The translations under genes and the position numbers were made by a program. Of a stretch of 64,000 nt of DNA, positions 8,339 to 17,413 are shown in pieces. This DNA is from JAVDCA01 sp035293985. Lineage in GTDB: Bacteria; Pseudomonadota; Alphaproteobacteria; Rhizobiales; Xanthobacteraceae. Within the stretch, counting starts at the first letter, position 1. The number at the start of each line of letters is the position of its first letter. The stretch lies in NCBI GenBank assembly GCA_035293985.1, contig DATGLS010000032.1:349159-413158 (forward strand). Reading direction: 5' to 3'. The notes below the pieces were generated by a model. That model saw only the letters and a program-made list of their open reading frames with translations. It made no database searches and was not told where the DNA came from.

Positions 8339-8537
8339 AGCGATTGTGGAAGCTACGTGTGCTTCCCGGTCACGCGTCGACGTGGCAGCTCCGCGCTCGG
8401 GCCACGGCGCTGACGTATCGCATCTGATGCATGTGTCTTTCGCTTCCGCCGGTCGTCGGCGCAATGGTAGCCTGCCCGCGCACCCTGCTTTTATTTGGGG
8501 ATGGCAAAATCACTCAAAACCACTGTGGGAGGTAAGC

Positions 8538-9584
8538 ATGAGACGATTCAAGATCGCAGCAGCCGTGCTCGGACTCCTGGTCGGAGCGCTGGGCATGGCC
8601 GGGCCGGCAACCGCGTGGAAGCGCGGCGAGGTCAACGTGCTGGCGACGCTGCCGGCGGCGACCGGCAGTGTGGAAGGGCTGACAGTCGGGCCCGACGGCA
8701 ACATCTACGTCCCGACCTTCGGCTTCAACGCCAGCGGAGCACTCAGCGGCAACGCGCTGCTGTTCGTGATCTCGCCCAACGGCAAGATCATCAGGAAGGT
8801 AACCATTCAAAATTCGAGCCCCCACATGCTCGGGCTGCGGTTCAATCCGACCACCCACGCTCTGTGGGTCCTCGACTTCGGCGCCGGCAACATCCTCAGC
8901 GTCGACTCGAACACCGGGACCTCCAGCATCCTGGCGAGCCCCGGCGCCGGCACCGGCCTCAATGCGCTCACGTTCGACGAGCTCGGCAACGGCTACGTGT
9001 CGGATTCCTTCAACGGCGTCATCTACCAGGTGCCGCCGCACGGCGGCAGCTTCTCGGTCTGGAAAGCGGATCCGCTGCTCGGCCCGGGCTCGGGCCTCAC
9101 CCCGCCGTTCGGCGCCAACGGCGTCGAGTTCAGCCACGACGGCAAGACGCTGTTCGTCGCCAACACGGCGTTTCACCAGATCATCCAGATCGCCGTGAAT
9201 GCAGACGGCTCCGCCGGCGCGGCATCGATCTTCATCACCGGCATCAACGCCCCGGACGGGATCGCGCTCGACCACGACGGCAACATGTGGATCTGCTCCA
9301 ACCAGGAGGACGAGATCATCGTCCTCGACAAGACCGGGAAGGTCATCGCCAAGCTCGGAGATTTCCGCGGCATCGATGAGAACGGCGTCGTCAACGGCTT
9401 CCTTTTCCCGGCGAGTCTCGACTTCAGCCGGGATGGCTCGACCCTCTATGTCTCCAACTTGACGCTGTTCCTGCCGTTCGCCGGCGCCCAGAAAGCGATC
9501 GATTCAGCCTATACGCTCGAGGTCGGCGCCTACACGGTGTCGTCGCTGCCGGCAAGGATTCCACCGCTCTCCAACGGACGCTAA
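8538..9584 (+). CDS. Secreted SMP-30/NHL-like beta-propeller protein
   Basis: A 348-residue protein with a clear signal peptide (MRRFKIAAAVLGLLVGALGM, cleavage near ATA-WK). The mature part shows repeated propeller blades of the SMP-30/gluconolactonase or NHL type: VEGLTVGPDGNIYVPTFG, LNALTFDELGNGYVSDSFNG, GVEFSHDGKTLFVANTA, DGIALDHDGNMWICSNQ. The family binds ligands or hydrolyses lactones; metal-site residues cannot be assigned with certainty. A strong ribosome site GGAGG precedes the ATG by six bases. It stands alone after the Liv cluster. Confidence 0.8.
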   Translation: MRRFKIAAAVLGLLVGALGMAGPATAWKRGEVNVLATLPAATGSVEGLTVGPDGNIYVPTFGFNASGALSGNALLFVISPNGKIIRKVTIQNSSPHMLGLRFNPTTHALWVLDFGAGNILSVDSNTGTSSILASPGAGTGLNALTFDELGNGYVSDSFNGVIYQVPPHGGSFSVWKADPLLGPGSGLTPPFGANGVEFSHDGKTLFVANTAFHQIIQIAVNADGSAGAASIFITGINAPDGIALDHDGNMWICSNQEDEIIVLDKTGKVIAKLGDFRGIDENGVVNGFLFPASLDFSRDGSTLYVSNLTLFLPFAGAQKAIDSAYTLEVGAYTVSSLPARIPPLSNGR

Positions 9585-9663
9585 CCGCAACCACCGCCGA
9601 CGAAAAGGACAAGGGCCGGCCGCGGATGGCCCCGAATATTGGACCCGAGAGGCGTGAAAGGTT

Positions 9664-10584
9664 TTGCCCGTTTGCAAAACATGCCTCCTCATCCCGAGGA
9701 GCTCGTCATCGCACCGCGATGACGAGCGTCTCGAAGGATGGGCCGGGCGCGCATGCGGCTCCGCTGGCGCCCGGGCCCATGGTTCGAGACGCGCGCGCGA
9801 CGGCACGCTGTACGTCGGGACCGAGACGACCCTGGTCGGGGGGCGCGAGGCATTTGGCGGAATCAACCTTTTTCGCCGAGACGGCGACAATCTCATCCCG
9901 ATCGAAGAAAGCATGAATACCTACATATTCTTTTCCTATCTCACCGATGACGGCACGTTGCTGCTCGGCGGCGGGTTCGCGCTTTATCGGCTCGATGGCG
10001 ACCGCATCGTTCGTATCGGCGCGGACCAGCAAACCAGCCAGGTTACGTTCTTCCACAAGACGCGTGACGGATCCCTGCTCATCGGCGCGCAAGCCGGCGT
10101 CTTCCGCCGCGACGGCGACAGGCTTTTCCGCATCACCGACGCGAGCGAGACGGGCAAGATCTTCGGCTTCTTTGCGACGCGCGACGACACGCTTCTGCTC
10201 ACCACCGAGCGTGGTCTGTTTCGCCTGCGGGGCAGCAAGCTCGACAAGATTGGCGACGGACCTGACCGCATGCGGGTGACGGCAGAGAGTGCCGTCCTGA
10301 TCGGCGGCCGCCATGGCCTGCTTCGCCTCGATGGCGATCGACTTGTCGCGATCGGCACGGAGCAAGACACCGGCGCGATTGGATGGATGCAGCGGACGAA
10401 AGACGGCATGCTCGTTTTTGCCCAGCATGGATTGTTTCGCCTTTCCGGCGAAAAGCTCGCGCGGATCGAAGGCGGCGAGCGCGTCGGCGACACGAAGCAG
10501 CGCCGCGCCGTGCACCGCATGGCCGACGGCGCTCTGCTGATCGGATCCGGGAAGAACCTGTTTCGCCTGGTGCCCTGCCCGTAG
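9664..10584 (+). CDS. Beta-propeller-repeat protein, apparently 5'-truncated
   Basis: From about 9796 the frame encodes six to seven units of roughly 42 residues, each with DGTLLLG...GLFRLDGDRLxxIG, as in sensor-type propellers. Upstream of 9796 the same frame is read through a dispersed repeat (9684-9797), so the first 44 residues (MPVCKTCLLIPRSSSS) are repeat-derived and not propeller. The only in-frame start covering the first blade is a TTG at 9664; the first ATG is at 9913, inside the second blade. No signal peptide is present. The likely history is loss of the original 5' end when the repeat arrived; the gene may be a pseudogene. Confidence 0.5.
   Translation: MPVCKTCLLIPRSSSSHRDDERLEGWAGRACGSAGARAHGSRRARDGTLYVGTETTLVGGREAFGGINLFRRDGDNLIPIEESMNTYIFFSYLTDDGTLLLGGGFALYRLDGDRIVRIGADQQTSQVTFFHKTRDGSLLIGAQAGVFRRDGDRLFRITDASETGKIFGFFATRDDTLLLTTERGLFRLRGSKLDKIGDGPDRMRVTAESAVLIGGRHGLLRLDGDRLVAIGTEQDTGAIGWMQRTKDGMLVFAQHGLFRLSGEKLARIEGGERVGDTKQRRAVHRMADGALLIGSGKNLFRLVPCP
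9684..9797. repeat. Dispersed intergenic repeat (CCTCATCC-GAGGAG family)
   Basis: Starts CCTCCTCATCCCGAGGAGC and ends GGCCCATGGTTCGAGACGCG. Related copies or fragments lie at 11982-12123, 30210-30350, 51103-51166 and 63766-63866. It abuts the first propeller blade of the downstream gene. Confidence 0.7.
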
Positions 10585-10671
10585 CGCGGTCATCACCGTG
10601 CGATCGCCATTGCGGCGCCGTCAGGTCTGGCGCATCCTGTGTGCGGATAGCTGCGAACGGAGGCGATCACC

Positions 10672-11949
10672 GTGAAGCTGCTCTGGTTCCACCTGATGCC
10701 CTATACGGAGCTGCCGGCCGATTTCCGCGACAAGCATTCCTCCGTCTGGGTCGACATCCATTCGTCGCTGTTCGACCCCAGGCGCGCCCACCTGATGTAC
10801 AACGATTTTATGGACGAGCTCGAATACGCGGCCGAATGCGGCTTCGACGCCGTATGCGTCAACGAGCACCACTCGAACGGCTACGGGCTGATGCCGTCGC
10901 CGAACCTCATCGCGACGGCACTCGCGCGGCGCACCACCGACGCGGCGATCTGCGTGCTCGGCAACTCCCTCGCGCTCTACAACCCGCCGACCCGCGTCGC
11001 CGAAGAGTTCGCGATGATCGACTGCATCTCGGGCGGCCGCCTGATCGCCGGCTTCCCGGTCGGCACGCCGATGGACACCTGCTTCGCCTACGGCCAGAAT
11101 CCGAGCATGCTGCGCGAGCGTTATCTCGAGGCGCACGATCTCGTCCTGCGCGCCTGGACCGAGCGCGACACGTTCGCGTTCAACGGACGGTTCAACCAAC
11201 AGCGCTACGTCAACATCTGGCCTCGGCCGATCCAGATGCCGCATCCGCCGATCTGGATTCCGGGCGGCGGCTCGGTCGAGACTTGGCAATGGTGCGCCGC
11301 CCAGGACTACGTCTACTGCTATCTCTCCTACTACGGCTACAAGGCCGGCCGCGCCACCATGGAAGGTTTCTGGAACGAGATGGCGCGGCTCGGCAAGGAT
11401 CGCAATCCATATCGCGCCGGTTTCCTCCAGTTCGTCGGGGTCGCCGAGAGCCGCGAACAGGCGATGGAGCTTTACGCCGAGGCGGCCGAATATTTCTACG
11501 GCCGCTGCCTGCACGTCGGGGGGCACTTCTCCCAGCCGCCCGGCTATACGAGCGAGGCGACGCAGCGCGCCGGCATCGAGAGCCAGGTGGCGCGCGCCGC
11601 CGGCACGGCGCCGCCACGCTACGAAGACAAGTTCAAGCTGCTCGCCCGCGAGATGAACGACATCGTCGAGCGCGGCTACGTGATCATCGGCTCGCCCGAC
11701 GAGATCGCCGAGCAGCTGCGCGAGGTCGCCGTCAACCTCAATGTCGGCCACCTGATGCTGCTCATGCAGTTCGGCAACATGAGCAAGGAGCTTACCCGCT
11801 ACAACACAAAACTCTTCGCCGAGCGCGTGCTGCCGCAGATGCGCGACCTCTTCGCCGACTGGGAGGACCGCTGGTGGCCGCAGCCGATGCCCGCAGCCGC
11901 GCGCGCCTCGGTGGCGCCATATCGTCCAACTGTCGCCGCTGCCGAATAG
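10672..11949 (+). CDS. LLM-class flavin-dependent monooxygenase (bacterial luciferase-like)
   Basis: A 425-residue protein of the luciferase-like TIM-barrel family that uses reduced FMN/F420-type flavin to oxygenate organic substrates. Family features visible are the N-terminal strand MKLLWFHLMPYTELP, FDAVCVNEHHSNGYGLMPSPN (EHH motif around residue 65), LGNSLALYNPPTRVAEEFAMIDCISGGRLIAGF (the hallmark ISGGR segment), and a late segment VIIGSPDEIAEQL. Start is GTG at 10672 with GGAGG eight bases upstream. It stands between a propeller gene and a convergent secreted-protein gene; substrate unknown. Confidence 0.85.
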   Translation: MKLLWFHLMPYTELPADFRDKHSSVWVDIHSSLFDPRRAHLMYNDFMDELEYAAECGFDAVCVNEHHSNGYGLMPSPNLIATALARRTTDAAICVLGNSLALYNPPTRVAEEFAMIDCISGGRLIAGFPVGTPMDTCFAYGQNPSMLRERYLEAHDLVLRAWTERDTFAFNGRFNQQRYVNIWPRPIQMPHPPIWIPGGGSVETWQWCAAQDYVYCYLSYYGYKAGRATMEGFWNEMARLGKDRNPYRAGFLQFVGVAESREQAMELYAEAAEYFYGRCLHVGGHFSQPPGYTSEATQRAGIESQVARAAGTAPPRYEDKFKLLAREMNDIVERGYVIIGSPDEIAEQLREVAVNLNVGHLMLLMQFGNMSKELTRYNTKLFAERVLPQMRDLFADWEDRWWPQPMPAAARASVAPYRPTVAAAE

Positions 11950-11981
11950 TGCCAAACACTCCGCGAGCGGAAAACACTCCG

Positions 11982-12123
11982 CCTCATGATGAGGAGCGCG
12001 CTCGCCCTTGCGACCGCGCGTCTCGAGCCATGGGCCAGGAATGCACGTGGCGCCACAGGCCATCCTTCGCCCATCCTTCGACACGCCGTTCTTCGCTACG
12101 CGAAGAACGGCTCAGGATGAGGC
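11982..12123. repeat. Dispersed intergenic repeat (CCTCATCC-GAGGAG family)
   Basis: CCTCATGATGAGGAGCGCGC at the left and CCATCCTTCGACACGCCGTT followed by a hairpin (GTTCTTCGCTACGCGAAGAAC) and CAGGATGAGG at the right. It separates two convergent genes and could act as a bidirectional transcription stop; no T-run is seen. Confidence 0.65.
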
Positions 12124-12139
12124 GTCGGGCGCGATATAT

Positions 12140-12676
12140 CTATTTCGTGATGCGCAACGACCGCACCACGCGATCGACCTCGTCGCGTATCGCCGGGCTG
12201 TCGGTTTGGGCGATCACCATGACCCCGTAGATCAGATTGCCGTGGATCGTCTCCAGATACTCGCCATAGCGCTTGTCGTCGAAGCCCATCGTGAACAGCA
12301 GCGCCGGCAGCGGGCCCTCGGGCCCGGGCCAGGTGATGCGGTCGGAACGAAGAAGGTTTGCCTTCAGCCCGGTGATGACGTCGTGCTGATCGCCCTTCAG
12401 GGTGGCATCGGCATCGATGATCAAATCGCGGTTTTTCGGCGTGCCGCGTCCCACGTAGAAAAAATAGCCGCCCGTCGAGACATGCCAATTGTGGGCGATG
12501 ACGTCGCCCGAGGGCTGGTCGGGGCGGAAGGTCGGGTTGGGCGGAAACTGCACCGAGAAGCCCTCGCCGGCAGGGGCAAACTCGGAATATTGCGCTGCCG
12601 CGGGCCGTGCGCCCGAGAGCAGGGCCGTCAACACGGCCATCGCCGCGATGAAGAGCCGGATGCGCAAGCTCGCCAT
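12140..12676 (-). CDS. Secreted protein of unknown function
   Basis: About 178 residues with a strong signal peptide (MASLRIRLFIAAMAVLTALL, cleavage after AAA-QY). The mature part starts YSEFAPAGEGFSVQFPPNP, a pattern of small periplasmic proteins with an alpha/beta fold that end in a 'DEVDRVVRSLRI' helix. I do not recognise a named family. Start is uncertain: the ATG at 12676 gives the cleanest signal peptide, but a TTG at 12691 has GGAGG five bases upstream and would add five residues. Divergent from the hydrolase gene at 12956. Confidence 0.65.
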   Translation of the reverse strand: MASLRIRLFIAAMAVLTALLSGARPAAAQYSEFAPAGEGFSVQFPPNPTFRPDQPSGDVIAHNWHVSTGGYFFYVGRGTPKNRDLIIDADATLKGDQHDVITGLKANLLRSDRITWPGPEGPLPALLFTMGFDDKRYGEYLETIHGNLIYGVMVIAQTDSPAIRDEVDRVVRSLRITK

Positions 12677-12955
12677 CACCCAAGCAGCCAAGTTTGCCTC
12701 CAATTTCCTGCGTGCGCTCGACCCAAGGCTTTTGCCGTGGGCAAGGCCGCAGCGCGCGGCTCGCGCTCACGCCGACGGCGACGATATCATCCTTTCCCGC
12801 TTCATCGATAGCGGGCCAGCACGCGGCAAGGCATCCTCGCCGACGTGCAGCACGGTCGAGCGCGCCACGCCGGACGGCCTCCCCACAAAATCCCATCGAT
12901 CTGCTATGAACGATGGTCGAGACGACCCGCCGAAGCCCTGACGAGGCGTCCCACC

Positions 12956-13735
12956 ATGAGCGCGCTCCACACCTCGACCGTCGAGATCAACGGCTTCCCA
13001 TGCCGCGTCTGGCGCCTCGGGAGCGGACCGAAGCTCGGCTTCCTCGCCGGCTTCGGCGGCTTGCCGCGCGCGATCCCGTTTCTCGATCGGCTGGCCACGC
13101 GGCGCACCGTGATCGTGCCCTCGCTCCCAGGTTTTCCGGGCGCGCTCGGGCACAATGTGCTCGACAATCATCTCGACTGGGTGCTGGCGGTGCGTCAGTT
13201 GCTGGTCGCGGCGGAGCTCGACGGCGCCGATCTCGCCGGCAGCTCGGTGGGCGCGTCGTTCGCGGCCGAGATGGCGGCGATCTGGCCCCACGCCGTGCGC
13301 CGCCTTGCGCTGATCGCGCCGTTCGGGCTCTTCGACGAAGAGGATCCGCCGACCGATCCCTGGGCGCAGCGCGGCGACGCCGTGCCGGCGCTGATGTGCG
13401 CCGAGCCTGGCAACTGGGAGCGCCTGAAGGCGCCGCCGGCCGGCGCCAACTCGCCCGATTGGCCGATCGAGCAGGTGCGGGCCAACGAGGCGGCGGCGCG
13501 CGCCTTCTGGCCGCTCGGCAACACGCGGCTGGAAAAGCGCCTGCCCTCGATCACGGCGCCGACGCTCCTCATCTGGGGCGAGCAGGATCGCATCATGCCG
13601 CGCACCTATGCGGCGCGGATCGCGGACGCCATCGCGGGCGACACCAAGACGACCATCATCCCGGTCGCCGGCCACCTCGCCGAGCTCGACCAGCCCGATG
13701 CGGTCGCGGCCGCCATCCTCGAATTGATGGAATAG
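12956..13735 (+). CDS. Alpha/beta hydrolase
   Basis: A 259-residue alpha/beta hydrolase. The nucleophile elbow is GSSVG (residues 95-99, Ser97), the acid is in IWGEQDRIMP and the histidine in PVAGHLAELD, so the triad is complete. An oxyanion segment GFGGLPRAIPFLDRL lies near residue 33. Start at 12956 precedes the first strand (TVEINGFPCRVWRLG); no good ribosome site is evident. The next hydrolase gene begins four bases after its stop, so the two are co-transcribed. The substrate is not predictable. Confidence 0.8.
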   Translation: MSALHTSTVEINGFPCRVWRLGSGPKLGFLAGFGGLPRAIPFLDRLATRRTVIVPSLPGFPGALGHNVLDNHLDWVLAVRQLLVAAELDGADLAGSSVGASFAAEMAAIWPHAVRRLALIAPFGLFDEEDPPTDPWAQRGDAVPALMCAEPGNWERLKAPPAGANSPDWPIEQVRANEAAARAFWPLGNTRLEKRLPSITAPTLLIWGEQDRIMPRTYAARIADAIAGDTKTTIIPVAGHLAELDQPDAVAAAILELME

Positions 13736-13738
13736 CGC

Positions 13739-14743
13739 ATGATCCCGGAGAGTGGACATTCGATTTCGGGAAAAGATGACCCGCTATCGCGATCGAGCAG
13801 GACGCTCGACCCCGACGCGCTGGCGCTCCTCGATATGTTCCACTCGTCCGGCCGGCCGCCGTTCGAGAAGCTCACGCCCGCCGACGCCCGCGCGCAATTT
13901 CGCGCCGGGCGCGCCGCCGTCACGCCGCCGCCGCAGGACGTGGCCGAGGTGCGCGCTCTCGCCTGCCCGGGACCGCTCGGTGAGGTTGCGCTGCGCGCCT
14001 ATCGCCCGCTCGGCACCCAAGCGAGCGAGACGCTCCCGGCGCTCGTCCATTTCCACGGCGGCGGCTGGGTGCTCGGCGACCTCGACTCCCACGACGTCAT
14101 CTGCCGCCACTACGCCAACGCGGCGCGCTGCCGCGTCGTCTCGGTCGATTACCGCATGGCGCCCGAGCACAAGTTTCCGGCCGCGGTCGACGACAGCGCG
14201 GCGGCGACGCGCTGGATCCTCGGCGCGGCCCCCGCGCTCGGCATCGATCCGGCACGCGTCGCGGTCGGCGGCGATTCCGCCGGCGGCAATCTCGCCGCCG
14301 TGCTCGCGCTGATGGCGCGCGACGGCGAGCTGCCGCGGCTCGCTTACCAATTGCTCATCTATCCGGCGACCGACATGACGATGACGCTGCCGTCATCGCG
14401 GCATACCGATGTGGGGCTGATCACCTCGAAGACGATGAAATGGTTCATCGGCCACTACCTACGCGACGCGCGCGACGAGGTCGATTGGCGCGCCTCGCCG
14501 CTGCACGCGACCGACCTCGCCGGCACCGCGCCCGCGCTCGTTCTCACCTGCACGTACGACCCGCTCCTCGACGAGGGCGTCGCCTATGCGCGCCGGCTCG
14601 AGCGGTGCGGCGTGCGGGTGACGCACCTGCACTTCTCCGATCAGATGCACGGCTTTGTCGGCCACGGCCGGATCGTGCGGGCCGGCAACACCGCCCTCGA
14701 CATGGCGGCGGCGGCGCTGAAGCGGGCGCTGTGGGAGACGTGA
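13739..14743 (+). CDS. HSL-type carboxylesterase (alpha/beta hydrolase fold-3)
   Basis: Up to 334 residues. The HSL motif HGGGW (106-110) forms the oxyanion hole, and the nucleophile is Ser180 in GGDSAGG. Acid and base are in CTYDPLLDEG and QMHGFVGH near the C-terminus. Such enzymes hydrolyse short acyl esters in the cytoplasm. The first 20 residues (MIPESGHSISGKDD) are encoded by a dispersed repeat beginning GCATGATCCCGGAGAGTGG; homology starts near residue 23 (LDPDALALLDMF), so the annotated start may be repeat-supplied. ATG at 13832 is a shorter alternative. Confidence 0.82.
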   Translation: MIPESGHSISGKDDPLSRSSRTLDPDALALLDMFHSSGRPPFEKLTPADARAQFRAGRAAVTPPPQDVAEVRALACPGPLGEVALRAYRPLGTQASETLPALVHFHGGGWVLGDLDSHDVICRHYANAARCRVVSVDYRMAPEHKFPAAVDDSAAATRWILGAAPALGIDPARVAVGGDSAGGNLAAVLALMARDGELPRLAYQLLIYPATDMTMTLPSSRHTDVGLITSKTMKWFIGHYLRDARDEVDWRASPLHATDLAGTAPALVLTCTYDPLLDEGVAYARRLERCGVRVTHLHFSDQMHGFVGHGRIVRAGNTALDMAAAALKRALWET

Positions 14744-14819
14744 GGCACACCGCATCAGACGTACGAGTCCACGCCTGGCGGGATAAGGTATAGTCGCTTT
14801 CTTTTCAGTGAGGTTCGTC

Positions 14820-15638
14820 ATGCGTCTCAAGGACAAGGTCGCCATCGTGGTCGGCGCCGGGCAGTCGCCCGGCGAAGGCATGGGCAACGGCCGCGCCACC
14901 GTGCTGCGCTTCGCGCAGGAGGGCGCCAAGGTGATGGCGGTCGACAACCGCATCGCCTCCGCCGAGGAGACCGTCGCGATGGCGCGCCGGTCGGGCGGCG
15001 GGGCCGAGTGTGGGAGGGAGTGCCTCGCGTTCGAGGCGGACGTCACCCGGGAGGCGTCGCTCGCCGCCATGGTCGAGGCCGCCAAGGCGCGCTGGGGCCG
15101 CATCGACGTGCTGCATTATAATGTCGGCATGAGCATTGCGGGCGGCGATGCGCCGCTCGACCAGATCACCGAAGAGGCGTTCGACCGCATCTCCACCGTC
15201 AACCTGCGCGGCGCCATCATGGCGTGCAAGCACGTGCTGCCGGTGATGCGCGCGCAACGCGCGGGCAACATCATCATGATCTCGTCGGTCGCGGCCTGGG
15301 AGATGTATCCGAACGTCGCCTACAAGGCGACCAAGGCCGCGATGGTCGCGTTCACACAGCAAGTGGCGATCCAGAACGCCGAGTTCGGCGTGCGCGCCAA
15401 CGTGATCCTGCCCGGCCTGATGGACACGCCGATGGCGGTCGACACCCGCGCGCGGGCGACCGGCAAGAGCCGCGCCGAGGTCGCCGCCGGCCGCGACGCG
15501 CGCGTGCCCCTGCGCCACAAGATGGGTACCGCCTGGGACGTCGCCAACGCCGCGCTCTTTCTCGCCTCCGACGAGGCGAATTTCATCACCGGCGTTTCGC
15601 TCCCGGTCGACGGCGGCGCGCTCGTGCACGTGAATTGA
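14820..15638 (+). CDS. Short-chain dehydrogenase/reductase (SDR)
   Basis: A 272-residue NAD(P)-dependent oxidoreductase. The nucleotide-binding Gly-rich loop is GAGQSPGEGMGNG (12-24), longer than the usual TGxxxGxG but seen in this subgroup. The catalytic residues are Ser155/156 (MISSVAA), Tyr168 and Lys172 (YKATK). The structural Asn is in NVG (101-103), and VDGG near the end is the classic C-terminal strand. ATG at 14820 has GTGAGG seven bases upstream; a GTG at 14808 is less likely. It follows the two hydrolases in the same direction. Confidence 0.88.
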   Translation: MRLKDKVAIVVGAGQSPGEGMGNGRATVLRFAQEGAKVMAVDNRIASAEETVAMARRSGGGAECGRECLAFEADVTREASLAAMVEAAKARWGRIDVLHYNVGMSIAGGDAPLDQITEEAFDRISTVNLRGAIMACKHVLPVMRAQRAGNIIMISSVAAWEMYPNVAYKATKAAMVAFTQQVAIQNAEFGVRANVILPGLMDTPMAVDTRARATGKSRAEVAAGRDARVPLRHKMGTAWDVANAALFLASDEANFITGVSLPVDGGALVHVN

Positions 15639-15793
15639 GCGCGCGTCCACGCCTTGACGAGAGTGGGGCAAGGCGATCTATTTTCGCGAAAGCGCCGTAG
15701 CAACCGCGCGCGAGGCGATTTTGCCCAGCCGGACTTCCGGACGCGGTTGCACACCTACGGCACCACCGGCGCCTCGCTACGGAGAGCCGCACC

Positions 15794-16885
15794 ATGACCA
15801 GCACGCTCGCCATCTCGCATTCGCCCATCGTTCCGCCGATGCCGATGAAGCCCATCGAAAGCGCTGCGGCATGGCGCGGGCCTGAGCTGCGCCCCGCCGA
15901 TTTCACCCATCGATTGACCGGCGCCGAGGTTGCCGAGATCGATGCCGCGGTCAGCGCGATCATCGCCGGCCACATCGAGCACAGCGCCATCGACCGTCAC
16001 AATTTCGCCCTGCCGCAGCTCGGCCCGCTGCTCACCCGCATACGCGACGACGATCTCCTCGCCGGGCGCGGCTTCGTCGTGCTGCGCGGCGTTCCGGTCG
16101 AGCGCTACACCATCGAAGAGTCGGCCGCGGCTTTTCTCGGCATCGGCGCTTATTTCGGCAAGCCGGTGTCGCAGAACGGCAAGGGCCATATCCTCGGACA
16201 CGTGAAAGACCTCGGACGCAACATCAACGATCCGACCGCACGCATCTACCAGACGACGCACAAGCAGACCTTCCATACCGACTCGGTCGATATCGTCGGG
16301 TTGTTGTGCCTCAAGACCGCCAAGGCCGGGGGCCTGAGCCGCATCGTCAGCTCGATGCGGATCTACAACGAGATGTACCGCCAGCGGCCGGACCTTGCCG
16401 CGGTCCTGTTCGGGCCGTTCTGCTTCGACCGCCGCGGCGAGGTGCCGGCCGGCAAGAAGGGCTGGTATGAGACGCCGATCTTCCACTGGCACGCCGACCG
16501 CCTCTCGGTGTTCTACGGCAACCGCTACTACATACAGTCGGCGCAGCGCTTCCCCGAGGCCCCGCGGCTGACGCCTGAGCAGACCCAGGCGCTCGATCGC
16601 TTCGATGCGCTCGCCAACGATCCGGCGAACTACCTCGACATCGAGTTCAAGCCGGGCGACGTCCAGCTCATCCACAATCACGTGATCCTGCACGACCGCA
16701 CCGATTATGAGGATTGGCCGGAGCCGGAGCGCAAGCGCCACCTGCTGCGCCTGTGGCTGTGCCCGCCCAACGGCCGTCCCCTGCCCGCGGTCTTCGCCGA
16801 CCGCTACGGCGCGACCGAGGTCGGCAACCGCGGCGGCATCAGGCTGCCCGGCGTCAAGCTGGTGACGCCGATGGAGGCGTGCTGA
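15794..16885 (+). CDS. TauD/TfdA-family Fe(II)/2-oxoglutarate dioxygenase
   Basis: A 363-residue non-haem iron dioxygenase. The iron triad is H161-T-D163 in FHTDSVD and the distal His300 in NHVILHDR; Arg319 in RHLLRLW fits the 2-oxoglutarate-binding Arg. The family oxidises sulfonates, aryloxyalkanoates and other small acids with succinate and CO2 as by-products. Residues 92-105 (RGFVVLRGVPVERY) are the usual N-terminal strand. It starts 155 bases after the SDR in the same direction. Substrate unknown. Confidence 0.88.
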   Translation: MTSTLAISHSPIVPPMPMKPIESAAAWRGPELRPADFTHRLTGAEVAEIDAAVSAIIAGHIEHSAIDRHNFALPQLGPLLTRIRDDDLLAGRGFVVLRGVPVERYTIEESAAAFLGIGAYFGKPVSQNGKGHILGHVKDLGRNINDPTARIYQTTHKQTFHTDSVDIVGLLCLKTAKAGGLSRIVSSMRIYNEMYRQRPDLAAVLFGPFCFDRRGEVPAGKKGWYETPIFHWHADRLSVFYGNRYYIQSAQRFPEAPRLTPEQTQALDRFDALANDPANYLDIEFKPGDVQLIHNHVILHDRTDYEDWPEPERKRHLLRLWLCPPNGRPLPAVFADRYGATEVGNRGGIRLPGVKLVTPMEAC

Positions 16886-16994
16886 CCGACGCCGATCACG
16901 ATCAAGGGAGGCGAGCTTGCGTGGTTCGCCGGCCAGCGCCGCTCTAAGCCGCGAGCCAATGAAGGCGAGGCGAGGTGCCAAACTCGTGGCGCCG

Positions 16995-17378
16995 TCATCT
17001 TGCCGGCGCACCGGCGTCGGCGCACCGATAGCGTCCGATGAACCCGTCATCGAGCATTTTCGTCTGCCGATGATAGACCTTGTCGATTGCGGACTTTGGC
17101 TTTTCGCCCCATTCCACACGTTCATTGGACACGGATACGTACTCGTCGACGACAAAGCCGTCATTGTGGTTCCAATACTTCAGCGTCTTGTTGCTGTCCT
17201 TGAACGTGCTGAACTGCTGCATCTGCACCGTCCGCTTGGCGAGATCGATGACGAGATCGATGCGGTCGACATTCGACTCTCCGCTGGCCTTGTTGCATCG
17301 AAGCTTCAGTACCTCGGCATGAGATGCGCCTGGACCCAGAATCAACAGCAGGAAAACCAAGATCAGTCGTCTCGACAT
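16995..17378 (-). CDS. Small secreted protein of unknown function
   Basis: A 127-residue protein with signal peptide MSRRLILVFLLLILGPGASHA. The mature part begins EVLKLRCNKASGESNVDRID and shows alternating strands (LVIDLAKRTVQM; KYWNHNDGFVVDEY) with a final Cys (YRCADAG), suggesting a small beta protein held by one disulfide (C28-C121 approximately). No named family. It lies 35 bases downstream of the large secreted protein on the same strand and may be part of the same transcript. Confidence 0.72.
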   Translation of the reverse strand: MSRRLILVFLLLILGPGASHAEVLKLRCNKASGESNVDRIDLVIDLAKRTVQMQQFSTFKDSNKTLKYWNHNDGFVVDEYVSVSNERVEWGEKPKSAIDKVYHRQTKMLDDGFIGRYRCADAGAPAR

Positions 17379-17413
17379 TTGTCCCTCGTCCCGTTGGCTG
17401 TCCCGCCGAGCGG

